Shown here: piece by piece, positions 58,758-64,000 of the stretch
Layout of the letters: the number at the start of each line of letters is the position of its first letter
Numbering within the stretch: the first letter of the stretch is position 1
NCBI RefSeq assembly: GCF_037392515.1
Contig: NC_090283.1
Span: 17,307,001-17,371,000, forward strand
Length of the DNA stretch: 64,000 bases
Reading direction: 5' to 3'
Origin: Haliotis asinina
Lineage: Eukaryota; Mollusca; Gastropoda; Lepetellida; Haliotidae
Translations under genes and position numbers: made by a program
Notes under the pieces: model-generated
What the model was told of the DNA's origin: nothing
Database searches by the model: none
Seen by the model: only the letters and a program-made list of their open reading frames with translations

Positions 58758-58941
58758 AACAAGACACAGACATACACAACAGATATCAGACATTACTAAG
58801 TAGCGAATATAATAATTACTAGCACCGGTCTCGTCGATGATGTCGTGATTGGGACGTCGTTCCAGTCGTCCCTCGGTGGGGTTCTAGATGATGGTTTGGC
58901 GGTGGATGAGGGCACACTATCTGATGGTCCAGATATGAGAC

Positions 58942-59158
58942 GGAGTTCATTTATACGCCGCACGCAGTAATATCCCAGCTGTAGGAGGTAGGTCTGGACC
59001 AGATAATCCAATGATCAACATCAGGAACATCGATCTACGTAATGGGATACGATGACAGGTGTTAACCAAGTCAGCGAGCCTGACCACCCGATCACTTAGA
59101 TCTTGTGTTAAGATTTGCACGGACTGCTTAACACCAATTCTACTTCGGATTTTCACGG
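58942..59158 (-). mobile_element. SINE-B copy
   Basis: ATACGCCGCACGCAGTAATA, CTGGACCAGATAATCCAATG, AACCAAGTCAGCGAGCCTGA and CCACCCGATCACTTAGATC. Confidence 0.9.
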
Positions 59159-59973
59159 GTACACCGTATGAGTTTACCGTCCATCCACCCTCCAGCAAGT
59201 TTAGGCTTTCCTTTGTCTGAATCAACTTTCTAACAGCCTTTCGTCACACATTTAAATATTTGTTTCTCTGAATATTTATATGAATATAATTGAAAGACCA
59301 AATATTGGCGCGCTTTACAAACCCCAACCATTCGAACAATGAGAGGACGTCAGATGCCGCCCGTTGCTGCTTAATACACATATTTACTGAATGAATTTTC
59401 ATGGTTGTGGTCCAGATGCTTCAGCCCTTCATGGGAAGATTTAACAACGGAAATGACCCCTGTTTCTGCACAGCTCGTGGAACACCCACGTACTAGTACT
59501 GTTTGCTGATTTGTTAGGAATTACACTTTTTGAAATTGATGAGACAAAACCTGAAGAATTTAGAGAGTCTGTTGTCTTCGTCTCAAGCCGCGCACACTCT
59601 ATAAATCGATAAAAAAACTGAGAGTCTTGAGATACAGTGAAACAATTCTAGAAGTTACTTTTGATCGATATTTTACTTCCTAAAAACGTATTGATCTATT
59701 TATCATATCTATTAGTAGAGATAAATTGCAGTTATATTTGAAACTATTGCATATGAATGGGAACACAGAAAAATGTCGACAAAGAATGGTGAAGTCAGCC
59801 AACGATTAATTCAGATATAAATTTCACTTTTTAGGATTGTTAGTAAATGACTTTCGAGAACTTGACTCCTCCCCGCTGTCCGTTTACTTGATCCCACAAA
59901 TCACTTTGCCAAACATGGTAAGAAATGGATACGGGTTCCACTATCTTCACGTGATTATCACCTTTCACCCACT
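59159..59973. other. no feature seen
   Basis: Nothing recognised. Confidence 0.4.
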
Positions 59974-60330
59974 ACCAAATATGGGAAGGCACTGATTGAC
60001 GTACTGGATGTGTCTTGACCCTTACTAGGGATTATGTATTCCTATAATGTCCTTGTCTATTTTCTTTGTAAGAGAACGATAAATGATGATGGGTTGCTTT
60101 GAAAAGTGATAGTCGTTAATTTCTCGACTGACAAACAAAACATTGGACAGAATGTGTTCGTTGTTGAAGGTGAGATGGTGAAAGTCGGGTTGTTTTGCTC
60201 CAAACAACGTCGGGGAACATGCTTTCCTACTTTTTCGGAAATTATTGGTTACTTCAAAATGAGATTAATATCGGTGGTAAATCTTTCGAAACAATGAACA
60301 GATGTTCGAAATATATTCTCACGTAAACAG
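59974..60330 (+). repeat. dispersed repeat D, copy 2
   Basis: Same order of blocks as 55565-55915, 4.4 kb away, about 80% similar by eye. GCTCCAAACAACGTCGGGGA is private to this copy. Confidence 0.85.
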
Positions 60331-60989
60331 TAATGCACTTATCAACCAACGATCGAGCATGCCAATGTGTTTGTGAGTCTTGGTTGACATAACTTTTCGT
60401 CTGTGTTTGCCTCGGACAAACCACACTTTGCCAATCTGAACCTTTAATGACAGGTGACCATAATACTAAAAATACTAACGTTGGTCTTACTTTTGAGACA
60501 ATCTGTACTAACCTCAAAGTAGAAAGATGTTGAAATTGAATAAGACCATACTGAAAAGTACCACAGTATCTGTGACCCACTACTGTTTGACAAGTTTTAG
60601 ATGAGCCAGCACAATGAACGCGTTTGTGACAAGCAGGCGGGGCGGGTTATCGGGACGAATGCACTCGGTTGCTACGGGTAGATTGGCGATTAAGCACGTG
60701 CAATACATGCTGGCTTTGGCCTGAAATCAATACCGCTACTGTTTAACTCATGTCTCGTAGAACGATTTAGTTCAGCAAAACGTAATCACGACACGATTAG
60801 CACGAGGAAATTGAACTTTTCAATATTTAGACGACAGTCTGTCTCCCTCCTGCTTCAAATGGATTGTTCTGGGGGGTGTTCCCATATATGCAAATTGGGG
60901 TCATTTGTCAGGTCGTGATTCATCTAATACTTGTCAAGCAGTAATAGTTCAACATATCGCGTGAGCTTACAGAAATGCTGGACGCCTTC
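60331..60989. other. no feature seen
   Basis: Nothing recognised. Confidence 0.4.
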
Positions 60990-61205
60990 GACCCGTGAAG
61001 ATCCGGGTAAGAACTGATCTTCAGCAATCAATGCTTCTAAGAAACGGCTAACGGGATCGAGTAGTCAGACTCGCTGACTTAGATGACTCATACAACGTAT
61101 CCCAACTGTGTAGATCGATGCTCATGCTGTCGATCACAGGATTGTCTTGTCCAGACTGGATTATTTACAGGTAATCGCCATTTAGATGGAATATTACTTT
61201 TTCAA
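60990..61205 (+). mobile_element. SINE-B copy
   Basis: CCGTGAAGATCCGGGTAAGA, CGGCTAACGGGATCGAGTAG, GTGTAGATCGATGCTCATGC and TCCAGACTGGATTATTTACA. Confidence 0.9.
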
Positions 61206-61414
61206 ATGTGGCTTCAAACATCAATCAAATAAACACCAGATACGCTTTCAGCTCGCTCTAGTCTTGTTATTTTCATAGTCAAGAGAAAAAACCGAAAATG
61301 GTGAATGCAGTTTAAATCGGCATGGATTCCTTCGAATATAGTGAAACAAAATACATGGGAATGTAAGATCGGTAACTTGGTAACAATAATGTTGTTACCT
61401 GTGATAACACTTTA

Positions 61415-61484
61415 AATTCATTTTGATTAACTATGCAGCTTATTTAATTACACCTTGCCAGACTTTCTTACTGCGGTTGCTATG
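61415..61484 (+). repeat. short dispersed repeat E, copy 1
   Basis: GATTAACTATGCAGCTTATT, TAATTACACCTTGCCAGAC and GTTGCTATGTCA match 62350-62411. Confidence 0.65.
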
Positions 61485-61827
61485 TCAACACTTTCTTGGA
61501 GGATCAGAAGAAATATATTCATACTCAGTTGGCCATCTGGATTTTCTTGCAGAGCAAAAGAAATTAAAAAGTTCTGCTTGAGCATATTAAACTGTTCATG
61601 TCAAGACTGTGCTTTGAAGAGTTTTAAAATACAGAGTTTTTGGCCATCATTTGCATTTCAAACACCGAAAATAAACCTGAGCATCCAAACAGCTTCACAA
61701 ATTTGTTAATCTTTATGCAGAATGAGTTGTAACATAAGTGCGCCCACGTCTGAAGAAAAGTAATTTTTCAGAAAAGTATGTTTGTACTCCAAGTAATGTT
61801 TTCATATGAACAGTTGGTTGGTTAGTT

Positions 61828-61884
61828 CCTTAGTCGCCTCTTACAAACAGCATTGGTTATGAAGACCAATTCTAATCATGGATG
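61828..61884 (-). mobile_element. SINE-B 5' fragment
   Basis: TTAGTCGCCTCTTACAAACA, GAAGACCAATTCTAATC and GTTCACGGGTG are reverse-oriented SINE-B 5' text, abutting the forward copy that follows. Confidence 0.7.
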
Positions 61885-62062
61885 TTCACGGGTGTCATAT
61901 GAGTTGGGTGCTCAGGCTCGCTAACTCGGATGACATGTCATTGTATCCCAGCTTGTCGATAGATGCTCATGCTGTTGAACATTGGATTGTCTTCAACAGA
62001 CACGATGATTTACTGGGTGCTGCCACAGGGCTGGAGTATTGCTGTGTGTGACGTAAAACAGG
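61885..62062 (+). mobile_element. SINE-B copy
   Basis: GGTGCTCAGGCTCGCTAACT, TGACATGTCATTGTATCCC, GATGCTCATGCTGTTGAACA and TTGCTGTGTGTGACGTAAAA. Confidence 0.83.
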
Positions 62063-62349
62063 AAACAAATAAACAAGACATAAAGTTATAGTCATTTCTT
62101 CAACATGCGAAACTTCTGCAAGCCTATGGCTTTTCAAAAGACAAGAGTTTTAATCACCTATTAAAAACAACAGAATTAATGTTCATTTTCTCATAAACAA
62201 TGACGTGAACAAAGAGACTGTGTTGTGTCATCGACACTTGAAGCAATCATCGCTAAACACGTTATAAAAGCTAGAGCATTGGTCTTTGAATGCCTTTGTT
62301 TTGGGGGTTTTTTTGTTTGTTGTTTTTAATCAGAAAATATATTTTCATT

Positions 62350-62411
62350 TTTTAAATATGCAACTTATTTGATTACACCTTATCATGCACTCTTATAGGT
62401 GCTATGTCATA
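62350..62411 (+). repeat. short dispersed repeat E, copy 2
   Basis: TTAAATATGCAACTTATTTG, ATTACACCTTATCATGCAC and GTGCTATGTCA. See 61415-61484. Confidence 0.65.
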
Positions 62412-62451
62412 GATGATCACTACCTAATATACAACAGACTTGCTTGTGGCA

Positions 62452-62640
62452 TTCCAGCTACAAAGCGTCGGTTTGTAAATACAGTCTAATATGGACCAGA
62501 CAATCCAGTGATGAACCGCAAGAGCACCGCTCTACCCAACTTGGACACGATGACCCGCACGAGTCAGCGAGTCTGACCACCCGGTCCCGTAAGTCGCTTA
62601 GTAAGATAGCATTACATGATAACCATTCCTAACCTTCACG
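62452..62640 (-). mobile_element. SINE-B copy
   Basis: ATATGGACCAGACAATCCAG, GAGCACCGCTCTACCCAAC, GAGTCTGACCACCCGGTCCC and CCTAACCTTCACG. Confidence 0.87.
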
Positions 62641-62978
62641 ATTACATAAGCAAAATAATAATATAAATAAGTTTATATATTTGTATTTTACGAAGAAATG
62701 TGTCAACCAAGTCCTTGAAACAGATGCTTGTGAAGACATGACGGTGACAGCATTTGACGTCACGTCACACAAAGTGAAACTAACAAACGTAGTTTCAACG
62801 GTTTGTTCCCACTGTGCAGGCAGCCTGCAGGGGATTAGGATTAGTGATGTTGTTTTAAGGAAAGGGGTTGTCTCATGACTATGACTGAACTTAACTCACT
62901 TCATCAACAGCCACCAATATATATTATGACATTAATAGCTTAATTAATATCGATGAATAAAATTCAACCTGATATATA

Positions 62979-62987
62979 TATATAAAG
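62979..62987 (+). promoter_or_regulatory. TATA box candidate for the transposase gene
   Basis: TATATAAAG at the end of a (TA)n run, about 40 bases upstream of the ATG at 63022. Initiation near 63010 would exclude the earlier in-frame ATG at 63001. The flanking TA repeats make chance likely. Confidence 0.35.
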
Positions 62988-63000
62988 GCAGAACAATTTT

Positions 63001-63311
63001 ATGGCACTGTCATTTATGACCATGGCTATTGTTCAAGTAAATCTAGAGTTCATCCCCAACACGCAAGGAGGGCGTAACCTTGTTTACCAAGGTTACAAGT
63101 TCAGAATCCAGAAGAGACGCAAAACCAGTGTATATTGGAGATGTTGCAACCATCAACACCGCCAATGATCTTATTACGACATATCGAAACACCCACAACC
63201 ATCCGGCAAACCATAACAAGATCACAGTGGACAAGTTCCTTGCCAACTTGAAAGATATGGTCAAGACTGACACTACACTAATGCCAACTCTCTACCAAGA
63301 AGGTCTTCAAA
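63001..63311 (+). CDS. FLYWCH/MULE transposase-like protein, 5' exon, frameshifted
   Basis: Two overlapping frames carry one FLYWCH-type zinc finger. In the first (ATG at 63001 or 63022, stop TGA at 63166) come EFIPNTQGGRNLVYQGYKF and VYWRCCNHQH, i.e. the G-G-R-x-L-V-x-x-G-Y-x-F start and the W-x-C of FLYWCH. The second half, LITTYRNTHNHP with its His-x-His, is in another frame (open from 63080), which continues KITVDKFLANLKDM to the donor GTAAGT at 63312. A one-base shift between about 63142 and 63165 would restore continuity, so the copy is either a decayed transposon, a sequencing error, or translated from the 63080 ATG without the finger. FLYWCH fingers are the DNA-binding part of many MULE transposases and of host proteins derived from them. 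Confidence 0.7.
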
Positions 63312-63522
63312 GTAAGTTTTATTTTTTACCATTATTTTCGTATTTTCGCATGAATATGTAAATTGTTAATACGGGTGAGATTTTAAGACAAGTTCATATT
63401 GCATGAATATATAAATTCTTCAAAATGTAAAAGTGACATTTTAAGACAAGTATGTAACCGAAATATGATATAATGCATCATTATCATACCAGTGAAACTG
63501 ACAATAATCATTTGCGTTTTAG
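63312..63522 (+). other. intron in the transposase gene
   Basis: GTAAGT donor at 63312-63317 and TTTGCGTTTTAG acceptor ending 63522, 211 bp, AT-rich. Exon 1 leaves one base (A) and exon 2 begins GT, making AGT (Ser), so the frame continues. Confidence 0.85.
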
Positions 63523-64000
63523 GTCTTACTTCTGAGAAGCCAGAAGCTGCTGCTGTTGCTCCGACATTCTACAGCACCCACACCAGCCTGTACGGGTCAC
63601 GAGCCAAAGAATTGCCACCTCTTCCCAGACAGCGAGCAGATGTCAACATTCCACACAACTACGCCCAGACATTGTCTGGTGACAACTTCATTATCCACGC
63701 TGACAACAAGATGACCATCTTCACCATGACCTCCAACCTCCAACACCTTTCCAGAGCCGACACCTTCTACTGCGACGGCACCTTCAGTATCAGCCCCAGT
63801 ATTTACAACCAACTCTACACAATTCACGCCATGGTCAACCACAAGATGTTTCCACTTATTTACGGACTTCTTCCAGACAAGAAACAACCCACCTACCATA
63901 GGTTCTTAAGCATCATCAAACAAAAATCAGCCGACCAGAATATCCACCTTCAGCCAGCATTCGCCTTCACAGACTTTGAGTCAGCAGCCCAGAATGCCAT
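63523..64000 (+). CDS. MULE transposase domain, partial (runs off the window)
   Basis: 159 codons open to the window end, continuing the 63080 frame across the intron. The first third is linker (PEAAAVAPTFYSTHTSLYGS). The MULE-type core follows: FYCDGTFSISPSIYNQLYTI, MFPLIYGLLPDKKQPTYHRF and FAFTDFESAAQNA. In this family the Asp of C-D-G-T-F and the Asp of T-D-F-E are the first two acidic residues of the DDE triad; the third would lie beyond 64000. The core is strongly conserved in style and has no stop, unlike the broken finger upstream. Terminal repeats of the parent transposon were not found. It may be a live transposon, a recent fossil, or a domesticated host gene. Confidence 0.88.

Overview
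The window looks like nuclear DNA of a marine gastropod mollusc. The repeat families (a tRNA-derived SINE whose tail is built on TCAC/ACTC repeats, and a second SINE sharing that tail) resemble those I associate with abalone (Haliotis). The genus is a recollection, not something proved here. There is no operon structure, no ribosomal or functional tRNA gene and no CRISPR. Genes are sparse, intron-containing and embedded in transposon debris.

The main content is one secreted multi-copy neuropeptide precursor on the + strand, of the pedal peptide/orcokinin type. I reconstruct it as two coding exons very far apart. Exon 1 (2940-3004) encodes a textbook signal peptide behind a TATA box and initiator-like site, and ends at a GTAGGT donor. 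Exon 2 (49359-50484) starts after a pyrimidine-rich AG acceptor and encodes about 24 short peptides of the form P-(I/L)-D-x-(L/V/I)-G-S-G-(F/L)-I separated by KR, KKR or RKR sites, 12 of them identical. The splice phases agree (TG + C gives Cys) and the junction falls at a plausible signal-peptidase site. The implied intron is about 46.4 kb and fills most of the window.

The intron is a museum of repeats. It holds a 33-bp minisatellite upstream of the gene, minisatellites right after exon 1, and long CT, CTA/TAG, AC and GTGA tracts. It also holds many copies of two SINE families (A, tRNA-derived; B, sharing A's 3' tail), two 5S rRNA-derived SINE copies, three copies of a ~502-bp MITE with ~90-bp terminal inverted repeats, a ~170-bp TA-flanked MITE, a 1.2-kb TTAA-flanked inverted-repeat element, and a ~3-kb low-copy repeat present three times (two direct, one inverted). 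Two perfect CRE palindromes 20 bp apart lie at 28.06 kb.

Downstream of the neuropeptide gene (50.5-63 kb) there are more SINEs and several tandem repeats. At the right edge a second gene begins: a FLYWCH/MULE transposase-like protein with one intron, two of the acidic catalytic-type positions visible, and an apparent frameshift in its FLYWCH domain. It runs off the window.
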